Source of the DNA: Trichomonas tenax
Lineage: Eukaryota; Parabasalia; Trichomonadida; Trichomonadidae
Reading direction: 5' to 3'
Length of the DNA: 64,000 nucleotides
NCBI GenBank assembly: GCA_023091735.1
Contig: JALKBU010000115.1
Coordinates: 1 to 64,000 of the forward strand
The first letter of the stretch is position 1. Every line of letters starts with the position of its first letter. The notes beneath the pieces are model-generated. The model was given only the letters and a program-made list of their open reading frames with translations, searched no databases and was not told where the DNA came from. Below are positions 8,442-19,500 of the stretch, one piece after another. A program made the translations under genes and the position numbers.

Positions 8442-9929
8442 ATGGATTTCGAAAAAATTGCTGAAACTTCGACATTAGAGGTTCGTTTATCGAAAGATAC
8501 TCGTCCTTTTTATATTTCTATCGATAAGTCTTCACAATCACATTATTTAAATTCGGTTTTAGCATCAATTTTCGGTCGTCCTCCATCAACAGACTTTAAT
8601 TTATGCAGAGATGATGATAAATCGCTTTCTATCAATTTAACACAGTTTGATACTATTGATGTTCCTAAAAAGAACACATGTACACTTGCATATATTACAT
8701 CAGATTATGATTTCGATGCAAAATTCAAAACTTTATATGATGCTGGTGTTCCTCTACCACGTAGTATCTACAGTGAAGAAATTGCTGATTTCTTATTTGG
8801 CCAAAAAATGTTAGATATTAGTTCTTACCAGCCAACGCTTTTTATTCAAAGAGTTCTTGCACTTTCTATTACAGACATTACAAATGATAAACCACCGAAT
8901 CCATTTACTGTTTCAGTTGTTAATGCGATCGATTTTACTTCATCTTCAATATTTAAGCCAATAATAGTTACGAATGCACTGATAAATGTTATAATAGATG
9001 TATTTGGAGAAACATGTTTATGGGATGATTCAAATGATCCAAAATCAATGCCTCAATTTACAAAATTTGTTGGTTTGCTTGCAGCGATTGTCGCGAGATC
9101 TAAGACCACAACTTCATGCATTAGAAATGCTTTGGATCAGTTTTGTCCATCATTATTCGTTGAATCTTTCATTGTTCTCTTTGTTGCAAAGTTGCAAACA
9201 CGTCTCACTGAATCTGATACATTCCAAGTCTTGAGTGATATGTTTGGTGATCAATGGATTATTAGAGCATTTAGAACCAGAGTTTTCCTTAATTCTTTCA
9301 TATACAGCTTGAATACTATCAGCGTTCTTCCATATGTCGGAATCTATTGTTTAACAGCGGGATTTGCACTTGATGGACATGATGCCATTCCTGCTTCTAA
9401 TTCTATTTGTCAAATCGGAAGTCCATCGTTATTTGCATCATCACGTGTTGCACCAATGGTTCTTGATCCGATTTTGGATGCAATATATACACAGCCTCTC
9501 ACAAGTGATCTTCCTTTCTTGGAAATGACAGAAGAGCAATTAAAGTCTGTTACTATTAAATTAAATGCTGCATTACCAATATTGAAGATCACAATAACAA
9601 GAAGCAAGACTGTTCAAGCTGCTGCTTTAGATTTTGTAGTTGATACAGTTGCTAAACACAGCTTTGAACCAAAAGGACTTCTTTTAACAATATTTAATTT
9701 CTTCTTCGAGAAAGATGTTGTTCATCCAATTGTATTCAATAACTGGATGCAGATGACAGCAAATTCAGACGGAAAGCATGCAGCCTTGCTTGAAGTTAAT
9801 ACAATGTTGATGACTCTCATTCCTGGACAATATCCACCAAACAATAGATCTGATGTTATTCCAAGACGCGCTCCAGTATTCAAAGATACTCCTGAGAAAG
9901 AACCACCAGCACAGCCAACACCAAAGTAG
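8442..9929 (+). CDS. Helical-repeat protein, possibly with an eIF4G-type HEAT/W2-like C-terminus
   Basis: The frame is open from 8328, but only non-ATG and ATG codons inside the promoter of the divergent gene lie before 8442. I therefore prefer ATG 8442 (495 residues, MDFEKIAETSTLEVR); ATG 8361 would add 27 residues including a hydrophobic stretch (AAILIIVMF) that may be an artefact. The body is helical. Near the C-terminus, GLLLTIFNFFFEKDVVHP followed by FNNWMQ resembles eIF4G/eIF5 W2-type HEAT domains (aromatic-acidic helix followed by a tryptophan). The tail is proline-rich. A translation-factor role is a weak inference. Confidence 0.75.
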   Translation: MDFEKIAETSTLEVRLSKDTRPFYISIDKSSQSHYLNSVLASIFGRPPSTDFNLCRDDDKSLSINLTQFDTIDVPKKNTCTLAYITSDYDFDAKFKTLYDAGVPLPRSIYSEEIADFLFGQKMLDISSYQPTLFIQRVLALSITDITNDKPPNPFTVSVVNAIDFTSSSIFKPIIVTNALINVIIDVFGETCLWDDSNDPKSMPQFTKFVGLLAAIVARSKTTTSCIRNALDQFCPSLFVESFIVLFVAKLQTRLTESDTFQVLSDMFGDQWIIRAFRTRVFLNSFIYSLNTISVLPYVGIYCLTAGFALDGHDAIPASNSICQIGSPSLFASSRVAPMVLDPILDAIYTQPLTSDLPFLEMTEEQLKSVTIKLNAALPILKITITRSKTVQAAALDFVVDTVAKHSFEPKGLLLTIFNFFFEKDVVHPIVFNNWMQMTANSDGKHAALLEVNTMLMTLIPGQYPPNNRSDVIPRRAPVFKDTPEKEPPAQPTPK

Positions 9930-10043
9930 AAATCTTCTTCTCCCCCACTATTGTTATTGTTTAATAAATATATATTATTTGAAATTTATCAAAATGATGA
10001 AAAATTAAATTAGGGTGCTACAACTCTTTCTGACCCTGTTTTT

Positions 10044-10050
10044 TCATTAT
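10044..10050 (+). promoter_or_regulatory. Inr TCATTAT for the tetraspanin-like gene
   Basis: TTTTTTCATTAT fits the trichomonad initiator TCA+1YWW. The predicted start at A10046 gives a 10-nt leader before ATG 10056. Confidence 0.65.
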
Positions 10051-10055
10051 TATAA

Positions 10056-10682
10056 ATGAATTTTTTGATTGTCGCCTTTCTATGTCTTATCTTGTCGTTA
10101 ATTTCTTCGTGTTGGTCTCTGCTGACGACGAAGCAATGGCTTGATAAGTCTGGTTTGAGTTTCTTGATGCAAGATTTCGTAAATGCAGAAACTTACTCTA
10201 TTGGTCTAATTATCGCGTCATTGGTTTCCCTAATTATTACGAAATTCAGTCTCGGCAAAATCCAGATTACATTTACAGCAGCAATAATTTTTGCAGCTGC
10301 AATGGTCCAATATTACTTTGGTTTATCGTTCAGAGTATTCCCGGAAGCTGTTGTTTCCTCTAAATGGGAGATATGGCTCCATTTACTGAACCAGAAAGAA
10401 ATTACAAAAATTCAAGAAATTTTTCAATGCTGTGGCTTCTTTAAATCATACGAATTCGTGAAAGATAAGTGCACTATTCCACAAGCAAGCGCTTGTTTCC
10501 CAGCAATTATGACTAATCTCAAAAATAATTTTTCATCAACAGGTACAATATTCCTTTTGCAAGCTTCTTTGCTTCTTATATCATTGAGCTTCGTTTTCAT
10601 TGTTGGAAGAACCCGTCATCGCCATCTTTATCATCATCATACAAATCCAATCATCGAAAATCCACAAGAACCTGTGTTCTAA
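10056..10682 (+). CDS. Tetraspanin-like membrane protein
   Basis: 208 residues with four predicted membrane segments: about 2-21, 48-67, 72-90 and 163-187. The larger loop between segments 3 and 4 carries the tetraspanin CCG motif (C125, C126, G127) plus two further cysteines (KDKC and SACF). That gives the four-cysteine pattern needed for two disulphides. The short cytosolic tail is histidine-rich (RHRHLYHHHT). Tetraspanins organise membrane microdomains; trichomonads have a small family located at the cell surface and flagella, with links to adherence. The pattern is convincing, although overall similarity to animal tetraspanins looks low. Confidence 0.85.
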   Translation: MNFLIVAFLCLILSLISSCWSLLTTKQWLDKSGLSFLMQDFVNAETYSIGLIIASLVSLIITKFSLGKIQITFTAAIIFAAAMVQYYFGLSFRVFPEAVVSSKWEIWLHLLNQKEITKIQEIFQCCGFFKSYEFVKDKCTIPQASACFPAIMTNLKNNFSSTGTIFLLQASLLLISLSFVFIVGRTRHRHLYHHHTNPIIENPQEPVF

Positions 10683-10940
10683 TGTGTGCATGCTATTGTA
10701 TTAGAATATTGCGTTTTCAATATTATATATTTTATATTTTCAGTGTATTGGGATATTGTTAGTATATCCATTATTTATTATATTGTTAAATATTATGTAT
10801 GATCGATTTCTTTTTAGGAAATGTTTGGTATATTTAGTAGATTTATGAGCTTTTTGTTAAATTTTTGTATAAATTGGTTAAGAAAGTTGTGTATGTGATA
10901 GATTTGAAGTAAAAATAGAATATCAAATAATACTATTTTG

Positions 10941-10949
10941 TCACTTTTC
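10941..10949 (+). promoter_or_regulatory. Inr TCACTTTTC for the PH-like gene
   Basis: TTTTGTCACTTTTCAAAATG: predicted start at A10943, 10 nt before ATG 10953. It fixes the start codon and shows that in-frame upstream codons are not translated. Confidence 0.75.
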
Positions 10950-10952
10950 AAA

Positions 10953-12089
10953 ATGACGAAAGTTTTTCCTCCTGAATATTATGGCTCAGTGTTTCACATA
11001 ACGATACACAAAGCCGAAGGCAAAACGAAGGATGGACAGAAGGCGCATTTGTATACGTCAAAAGATAATCTCACAATCGTTTCTAGCGATTGGAAAACGA
11101 ATATTGCCACAATTCCGCCTGCAGCAATTATAGATATTGAAGTGAAAGGTGATGCCGATTTACTCATTAAAACTAAAGTAGATTCGAAACCTGTCTCATA
11201 TTACATCGAAGCGTTTAAAAATTCTAAGATTCTCGCTGCTATCAAACCAGAGAACGAGAAAACCTCGAAATCAGTCGTTTATAAGGTAGAATCAACTGTT
11301 GTTTCAACTTATAATGATATGATTAACTTGCAAACTTTCGTTGATTTATGCACAAAGAATGCCAATCAATTTTTCTCTCCTTTCGCGAACAAAAACATTC
11401 CATCATCGTTTATCGACCTTTTCCTTTGCATGTATCGCCTCAGATTTAACAATGTTAATGGTGTAAACACAGAAAAAGGTTTTCCAATAATGTTGACTGC
11501 GTTTAGACGTGAGCTGTTATTCAATTGGTATATATCATTGATTCGCGCTTGCAAATTTAAAGTAGAACCAAATGCTTTCGAATATTTCGTCAGAATTATA
11601 ATTAATACTTCAGCCGATATCGCACAAATATCAGAATCACTACAGATGCGGTGTACAGAATTACTAAGTTCTATTGCAGAAATGTCAGAAAATGGCTCAG
11701 CAGAGCCGATTATTTCAGCTGCTGAACAAATCCGCACACGTGTTTCCATGCAAATAGAGCAGGCTTATAAGGATCTTCCTGCACCTTCTCAAGCACTTTC
11801 AGATTTGATGATGAAGCTTGTTTTAGTTGTTTTTTGTGGAATTCAAGTTAACATTTTCTCAATTGATATTGAAAGACTTACGTCAACAGCGATTGATTTC
11901 ACAATGGCTTGTCACACAAAAGCTTGCAATGAAGATAATATTAAAATCTTAAAGAAATCTCTTGATCTTTTCACAAACGAGCTTCTTAGATTCATGGATG
12001 CAAAAAGATATGATCCTGAATTCCATTTCGTTTTCATTGCATTTACAATTGTTGAAGAAATTAAGAGAATGAAGTTTGACTTTAATTAA
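10953..12089 (+). CDS. PH-like domain plus helical region, unknown function
   Basis: 378 residues from ATG 10953. The first 100 or so residues alternate short beta-type strands (FHITIHKAEG, AHLYTSKDNL, IIDIEVKG, VSYYIEAFKN) as in a PH/PTB-like fold. Residues 110-378 are helical without membrane segments. I do not recognise the helical part. Such two-part proteins are common, uncharacterised paralogous families in trichomonads. The gene is followed by a convergent 65-residue gene. Confidence 0.75.
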   Translation: MTKVFPPEYYGSVFHITIHKAEGKTKDGQKAHLYTSKDNLTIVSSDWKTNIATIPPAAIIDIEVKGDADLLIKTKVDSKPVSYYIEAFKNSKILAAIKPENEKTSKSVVYKVESTVVSTYNDMINLQTFVDLCTKNANQFFSPFANKNIPSSFIDLFLCMYRLRFNNVNGVNTEKGFPIMLTAFRRELLFNWYISLIRACKFKVEPNAFEYFVRIIINTSADIAQISESLQMRCTELLSSIAEMSENGSAEPIISAAEQIRTRVSMQIEQAYKDLPAPSQALSDLMMKLVLVVFCGIQVNIFSIDIERLTSTAIDFTMACHTKACNEDNIKILKKSLDLFTNELLRFMDAKRYDPEFHFVFIAFTIVEEIKRMKFDFN

Positions 12090-12306
12090 ATTAGATTATT
12101 CATGTTTATAAATAGTATAAAATCGGTTTTATAACTTTATATTAAATTCAAAATTATATTTGTTTTGATAAGAGCCAAATATGTAATGGATTTAATTGGC
12201 TTTAAGGTAGATTTATTAAAGATTATATGGATTTTGATTATGATATATTGATGAAATTATTATTTTTCTTTATTTCGTAAACTAAACATATGATGATGAA
12301 GTGTTT

Positions 12307-12504
12307 CTAACATGAAGAGTTTTGTTCAAGTCTCTGGACTAATTTTTCCCTAACTTCGGCTGATTCTTGTTGGAATTGCTGAACGAGTTGTTCCGCGTGC
12401 TCCTTGAGGCGCTCGATTTGGTCTGTGCACTGTTTTCTTAGGTAATCTTCAACTGTCATTTCTGGATCAATGTTAGAAACATCGATATTTTCCTTTCCAC
12501 TCAT
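12307..12504 (-). CDS. 65-residue charged helical protein
   Basis: From ATG 12504 the product begins MSGKENIDVSN and continues as one amphipathic, glutamine- and glutamate-rich helix ending NSSC. The frame is open further upstream (ATG 12531), but that adds hydrophobic residues from AT-rich leader sequence, and a TTCATG initiator-like word overlaps ATG 12504. Length and composition suggest a small coiled-coil subunit of a complex; no family recognised. Codon use matches neighbouring genes, which favours a real gene. Confidence 0.5.
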   Translation of the reverse strand: MSGKENIDVSNIDPEMTVEDYLRKQCTDQIERLKEHAEQLVQQFQQESAEVREKLVQRLEQNSSC

Positions 12505-12709
12505 GAATAAAATTAAATTATAAACGTACATTGAATCTCCAAATAAACTCAAAAATCTTTAATATTCATATAAGAAAACCTCTAAATAATCAATTTTATT
12601 AATAATTTTAACAAATTCATGAATTCATTATTTTATCCATATATTATCGCATAATAGATCATTAAACTTATGATTTCGTGTTGGAAATAAACAATTTGAT
12701 ATGTCTCAT

Positions 12710-14640
12710 TCATGCTTTTCCTTTGAAACATTTGCAAGATTCAACTAAATAAACAATCACAGGAAGATTACAAAAGTTATCAACATAAGCAGCAGAAACA
12801 TAAACGCTAGAAGTATATGCTTTGATTGCAGCAGTCGTATAAGCGTTGTTATTGTTCTGAATTCCGCAAAACGTAAAGATTACATCCTTTGTATCAATGC
12901 TTGTGAATATAATATTAATCGTTCATAGAAGAAAATATGAACAATAGAACAAGAAACAAATGACTTGGTTTGTATATTGACATCTCTCTGAAGATATAAT
13001 GTGCTCAATGCTGTGCATCTAGTGAATGAATTACTCATTAATTTTGATGAATTAGAGAATGAAATGTTTGTCAGTTTCAAGTTATTTACGAAAGCATTTG
13101 AATTCACTGTTGCAGCAGTATCAAGAACAATATCTTCTAGAGAATTACCATACGCAAAGGAATAACTATAAATTGTTGCTGACTTTGATGAAATCGATAC
13201 AGATTTAATATTTGGAGAGCTATAAAACGAATAAGAGCCAAGAGATCCGGTATCAAAAATTAATTCAACATTAGACAATTCAGAGCATTCTCTGAATGAA
13301 CTAGAACCAATGTTCAAAGATGATATCTTAGTAATTAATGATGCAATAGAAGATACACCTTTGTAGGCCGTACTAGAGATTGCAACTGAACCTGAAGCAT
13401 AAGAAGATGTGTCGAGAGTGATGGAATTAAAAGTGAATGATGGAACATCTGATGTCCAGTCGCTATTATAAGTAATGGAAATGTATTGAGCACGGACAAC
13501 TAATTTTGTGAACTTATCGCAACCAATGAATGCATTGGAACAAATTGTAACAGTTGAATGCAAGAATGACTGAGTAGGCAAATTATTACAGTTCTTGAAT
13601 GCCAAATGATAAATTGATATAGTTATTGCATTGAGATTCAAAACTGTGAGATTGAAATCGTTCATGAAAGATTGTGAAGAGATAGTTATGAAAGGATTTG
13701 TTATTGAGAGTCAATATAATCTGGAATAATATCTAAACCATCCACTTTCAAGTGTGATTGATGGGTAATTAAAGTTGATGAATGTGATAGATGTGCAGTT
13801 CTGAAAACAATATGTGCCAATTCGGAGATCACTAGCATTAAGGAAGAGATTTGTTAGAGATGAGCATGAATCAAATGCTTGTTGTGAAAAATTGACAATG
13901 TTAAATGATGTGAAGTTGATTGTCTCGAGATTATAGCAGTCTTCGAATCAGTGGCTTTGGATAGTGATGGATCGAGATATAATGCTGACTTCCCTGAGAG
14001 ACGGTGTTCCTTGGAGTGAACTGCTGTAGAATTCAACAGATGAACTGCTTGTGCAACTGGTGTTGTAGATGTTGATGCGGCTGATCTGGAAGGAATGAGA
14101 GTATTGTGACTAATATTGACTATTATAAAAAGTGATTCTATTGGCACATAGATTGAGCTCCGTGAAAAGATTGTCACCAATAAACGCTGTTGGATAAATG
14201 GTTAAAATTGAGGCGTTGATCTGTGTTGCCGGAAGAGAAATGCAGTTCATGAAAGAATAATCGGAAAGGTAAAGTGTTCCTACATTCAGCGAGAGAGATG
14301 AGAGTTTAGTGCAATTCATGAAAGTATTGCTCTGAATGGTCAGTGATGATTCTGAAATAGAAATCGTTTCAATCGATGTGCAATATCTAAAACAAGCCGA
14401 ACTCATTGTCAGACTATTATTCTTAAAAGAGATATTTGTCAATGACGTGAAGTTTTCAAAACATTGACTTCCAATAGCGCAAGAATCAGTCTTAATACCC
14501 CAATCTGATAAATTGATGTCATTCTTAAATGCAGATGAACCGAAATTAACTGCAATTGCTTTCTGATCAGAAAAATCTTCGATTAAAACCGATTTAAATA
14601 GTTGATACACATGAATATCAGCAGTGATGCTAAATATGAA
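12710..14640 (-). pseudogene. BspA-like leucine-rich-repeat surface protein, broken
   Basis: Minus-strand fragments in several frames carry the LRR_5 (BspA / Treponema-type) repeat: in 14110-14610 (SSAFKNDINLSDWGI, CFRYCTSIETISI, TFMNCTKLSSLSL), in a short stretch near 13800 (GTYCFQNCTSITFIN), and in 12880-13665 (AFIGCDKFTKLVV, SFRECSELSNVEL). A C-terminal piece in yet another frame ends at the TGA at 12710 (VYLVESCKCFKGKA). At least three frame changes or stops separate the pieces and no start codon follows a clear promoter. BspA-like proteins are a very large trichomonad family, some members surface-exposed and linked to adhesion. Confidence 0.85.
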
Positions 14641-16554
14641 GTGATTTACATCGCATTCAATCTTATTTTTCGTCTGTATGCAAAAATCATGGTAGAAAAA
14701 TGCTTGGATTGCAATACTATGTTAGATAAAGTGTTCAATGATGACAGAAATATATTATGCAGTGATCGGTATAAAATAATTCCAATTAATCCCAAAATCC
14801 AAGAACTTGATTAATAACTCTCTAATTATGCTTGTATGCTAGATTTCTCATATTCATAAGATGATAAAAGCAATAGCAATTAAATAATACTGATATTAGC
14901 ATCATTGGTACTAATAATATCGTATTTTTCATATTATATTGAAATCAAAGTGCTTTTCTGTTACATTTAATATTAGAATAATCCAGGTAATTGTTTTCTC
15001 AATACTAATGTTCTTTGAATGAGTTTATCTGGATTTTTTTTTTAATTATGTTATTTGAAATACGTGTCGAAATCTAAAAACGATAAAACACTGGTGTATG
15101 TAAGTGATAATATGAAATAGTTGTATTTTAAAACTAGAAGCAATAAAACAAATCATGGAAATCATGAAATTTTCATTGGAAATATACTTTGAAAGGAAGT
15201 ATTTCAGTTACGCATTTTAAAGCATTATATGCTGCTAGAAAATTTGAAGCAGAAATACATCCGTTCAAATAATATGCCTATGAGAACTCAAGATTTGTCT
15301 GTAACTTATTAAGTGGTTGATATCTATTGTCCAGTTGAAAAAAAAATTCGCGCTCATTTTTCTCGAAAAGAAACAAAAAAAAAATGAAAAGTCGAGATAT
15401 GTATTTTCTGTAGCTATTTAAGACGATTTCTATCGATTATAGAAATATTTTCGTAATTTGAATAGGGATATGGGATATTTAATTGAAATTAAATTTTTCA
15501 AAAAAATTTTCAAACGATTTTCAAGAGAAAATGCGGACTCCGCTTAGTAATTACATTCCTGTGGAATAATGGCAAAATAATATATCATTCGATATTTGCC
15601 CTCTAAACAGGTGATTTTTGCCTTGATATTTTATGGCACTTTTTAAAATATCTTTTTCGATTAGATATGTATGTACCACATAAAATAAATCACTTTTACA
15701 ATATTAGTTTTTTAGAAAAGACGATAAAAATAAAATTGTCAAATTTTAATATTTTAACTCTAGTTTTTGTAACTTTTATGATTATGTTGTCCTATTTTTA
15801 AGATATAATCGAGATCAAAAGTTCTATCAATATGAGGGGGTTCAAGAGCATATGATATCTATCAAACAAATCATTAATTTCAAATTTTATCTACAATAAA
15901 CACATTTGCATTTCCTAATTTTATGCTGAAAATATTAACAAGATGATAGTATTATTAAATCCACTACTAAACACATCATTATCATTTTGGTTTAATGGAG
16001 GATCGAGTGTAATAAAGTACTATTATCTCAATATATGATTAATAACAAAGCATATTTGACAGACTACATCTATGGGTATGTAATTATAGAATATATCTAT
16101 CTGAGTTGGAATGTATTATATTGATGGCCTTGCGATTCAGTCATGATTTTATTGAAGCGAAAATATATAATGATTTTCTTTGTTCAATACAATCTACATG
16201 ATATGTTTCTAGGTAAATTTTCTTCGATTGATCTACAAGATTTGATTTTGAGACCCAAATTTTATTTCACAGTCACCGTTAGTGTCAGTTTGTCTTTACT
16301 TGTCATATGACACTGAAAATGATTAATTTGAATACATTACACGACATAATTCCTTTGAAAAAACTGATCAAAGTCTAAAATGATTGCATTCGCTTCAGTA
16401 TCAAAAGTAATGGAAAATCCCGCTGTAAAATATCGATAAAATCTTTTATAAATCTGACATTTAATATAATAAACGCTTAATAGCATCTATATTATACATA
16501 GATTCCAAATATCCAAAAAGGTGCGACGTTAACTTCAGCCGTTTTTGTGTTATT
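14641..16554. other. Long intergenic tract, AT-rich
   Basis: About 1.9 kb with no convincing gene. A 70-codon ORF at 14602-14814 (+) is antisense to the BspA-like remnant and is not called. Homopolymer runs and scattered inverted words are present (for example GTGTCAGTTTG about 16284 with TGACACTG about 16309). It may hold decayed remnants I cannot recognise. Confidence 0.5.
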
Positions 16555-19500
16555 ATGACGAGGTATCATACGGAGAATAAGGATAAAGTCTCCAAATTGA
16601 TACCCGAATTCGAAAGATGCGCAATGGGCGGAACGGATGCTACAAGTCCATCCACGAAAAACAAGCCTAAGCCATGTGTTTTGATATCAACAAGGCGAGG
16701 ACTTCACTATTTCCGTCCCAATGTCTTCGGATCGAAGTTTAAACTGAAAGATGAATATTTTATTTTAGATATCGAAGAAATTGAATACGTTTCCGAATTC
16801 ACAAGAAAATTTTATATTCACGGAAAAGCACCAATTGAATTCACAAGTGAACACATCGATTCAATAGTCACGGATTTACTAAAAGCAGCCGCAGAATTCT
16901 CTTTCGGATGCTCTGTTCCTTACGAAATTGCACTAACGAAGTGGCAAGGAACAAAACCAGTAACACCTGAAGTAAACAGACATGACAAATTAACTATGTA
17001 CAGATATAAGAACATCTGTGAAATGTATCATATAACACGCGATAATACGAACCTCAGGCCGCTCGAATTCTACGAAAACACAAACCGAAACTCTATCTAC
17101 ATCAATGGTTTCTCGAATCAGCCGGAAGGAGTCGAAGGAATGGCTTTATCACTCGCATATGAAGGATCTTTACACACTATTCACTGCCAAGCTTTCGCAC
17201 CACAGAACATTTGCCTCATGCTGAAGAAGATTTTGAAGATTTCGAGGTCGGTTAAGTGCATTCACTTCATGGATTACGAAGATCTTAACTTCGAGTTTGG
17301 AAGATTTGGAAGAATCAAAAATTCAGTATTAAATTCGCTTATAATCACGAAATGCTTTAATAATCCACTTCGTTTAATACAATTCTTTCTGGAATTTAAA
17401 TTCGCGAGAAATGACTTTCAAAGACTCGAATTAAATAGCTGCAAGATGAACAGAAGATGTGCAGTTGAGTTTGCAAAACTCCTTTCCACATTTCACTGCT
17501 TTAGAACACTCGAAATTTTAATTATTCACGGTTTAGAAACGGATCCAAAGGAAGGCAATGCTGTATATTCAATGATTTACGAAGCTACAAAGCACCTTCC
17601 ATTCCTTTCTCAATTTGTTGTCGAATTTTGGCAACCAAAAATTCAAATCACACCAGAAATCTCAAATCTCGAGCCAAAATACTTAACACATCTTTCACTT
17701 TCAAACTGCATACTCGTTGATATGCCAGATCCAAAATTCTGTCCAACAATCAAAGAATTTTGCTTCTCTGGAAGTGTTTTCTCATTGCGCACATTCCAGT
17801 TGCTTATCGACGCATTAAACAAACATCCGACATACTTCAGACTCGATTTAAGCGAAATAGAATTCCCACAAAAAGATATTTTAACATTTTTCGATAAAAA
17901 CAGAACTACATTTACAGACCAGATGGTTGAATTCAACTGGGCCGGAAACCCTTTAACAGCACAAACAATTCCAGGCATTGTCAACTATTTCATCAAATCA
18001 CCAAATCTCAAATATCTCGATATTTCTCGTTGCTTCAGCAATAAGTCAGGCGGAGTTTTAGATCAGTTCTTCATGCAGATTATGGGTGTCCCATTATGGG
18101 GTATCAGAATTATGGCTGATGAAAATACACAACTTGGTCCAGAAATTGTTTCGAAAGTTACTAAGATTCAAAGCTTAGTTTCAGTTACACTTTATGGACA
18201 TCACATCAATGAACAGCATATTAAAGATTTGATGATACTTCCACACCTTGGTGAAATTGTTATTGATAGAACAGATATTGATGATTTAGAGAAAGTTTTC
18301 ACTGTTTATAGAGATTACGTCTTCAAGAAAGGTTCAGTGTTCAGTATATTACCACCAATTCAAGATGGCCAACGTCTCATTGGCAAGAAGATTCAAGAAC
18401 TTCTCGAATTCAAGAACCAGTGCACTGCTAGATTATATCCAGGTGATGAATACGTTCGCACAGAATACTTCTCTGAATATGGAACAGATATGCAAAACTA
18501 TAAGAGATATCTTCAGAATTTCCCAATTTCTCGTCGTAAATTACCACGTTTGGACGTTTTCTGCTCATCTGACTTCCCAAAGCACACACAGTATGAATCA
18601 TCACTTCATCAAGTTGATGTTCAGAAAGCAAAGAATGGATTTGCTGCTGAGCAACTTGCTCTTTTACCAAATCTCTTAACAGCGCCAGAGAAGCCACCAG
18701 AGGATCAATTCGAACAGCCAGACTGGCTTAAGCAAATGATCAAAGACTTCGGTGTCAGGAAGCGGCAATACAACTACGCTACACCTGCTCCTGAGGATCC
18801 AGATGATAACTTCGATGAAGCCGAAATTCTCACATCTCTCTACACAACTACAGATGATGAAACTAAGGACGAAAACGCCGAAAACAAGGAAGAAGGCGCA
18901 GAAGGTGCTGCAACCACAGCAGAAATTCCTGCTCCAGTCGATGCAGAAGGCAAAGTTGAAGTTAAAGCCGAAGTCCAAGGTGAAATCAAATCAGAAGTTA
19001 AACCAGAAGTCAATGCTGAAGTTAAAGGAGAAGCAGAGATTCCTGTACCGCAAGTTGAAGTCAAGAAAGGGAAAGGGAAAGGTAAGGGAAAGAAAGGAGA
19101 AGCCGAAAGAGAAGTTGAAATTAAAGCAGAAGCGAACGTTGATGTTCCAAAGGTTGATTTCGAAGTCAAGAAATCATCGAGTAGTTCAAGCAGCAGTGAT
19201 GATGAGAAGAAGCACACAACTTCACACTTATCTCCAAAAGGTGTCAAGTCTCAGTTCGAGCTCAAAGCTGAGGAGAGCACTCCAGAGCCACAGTCTCTCA
19301 CGATCGACATGATATCACAGCGTCCGCCAAAGATCGACATCAGTGACAGCGAGAAAATTGAAATCAAGAAGCCAGAAGATTACACACTTATTGACTTAAT
19401 GCTCGACTCCAATTATAGTCTCGTCGAGCTTATTGCTGCCGATATTGATGGCAGCCGCTACGAGAATTTCGCTAAGACAGCTCTCGAAGCCGCCATATTT

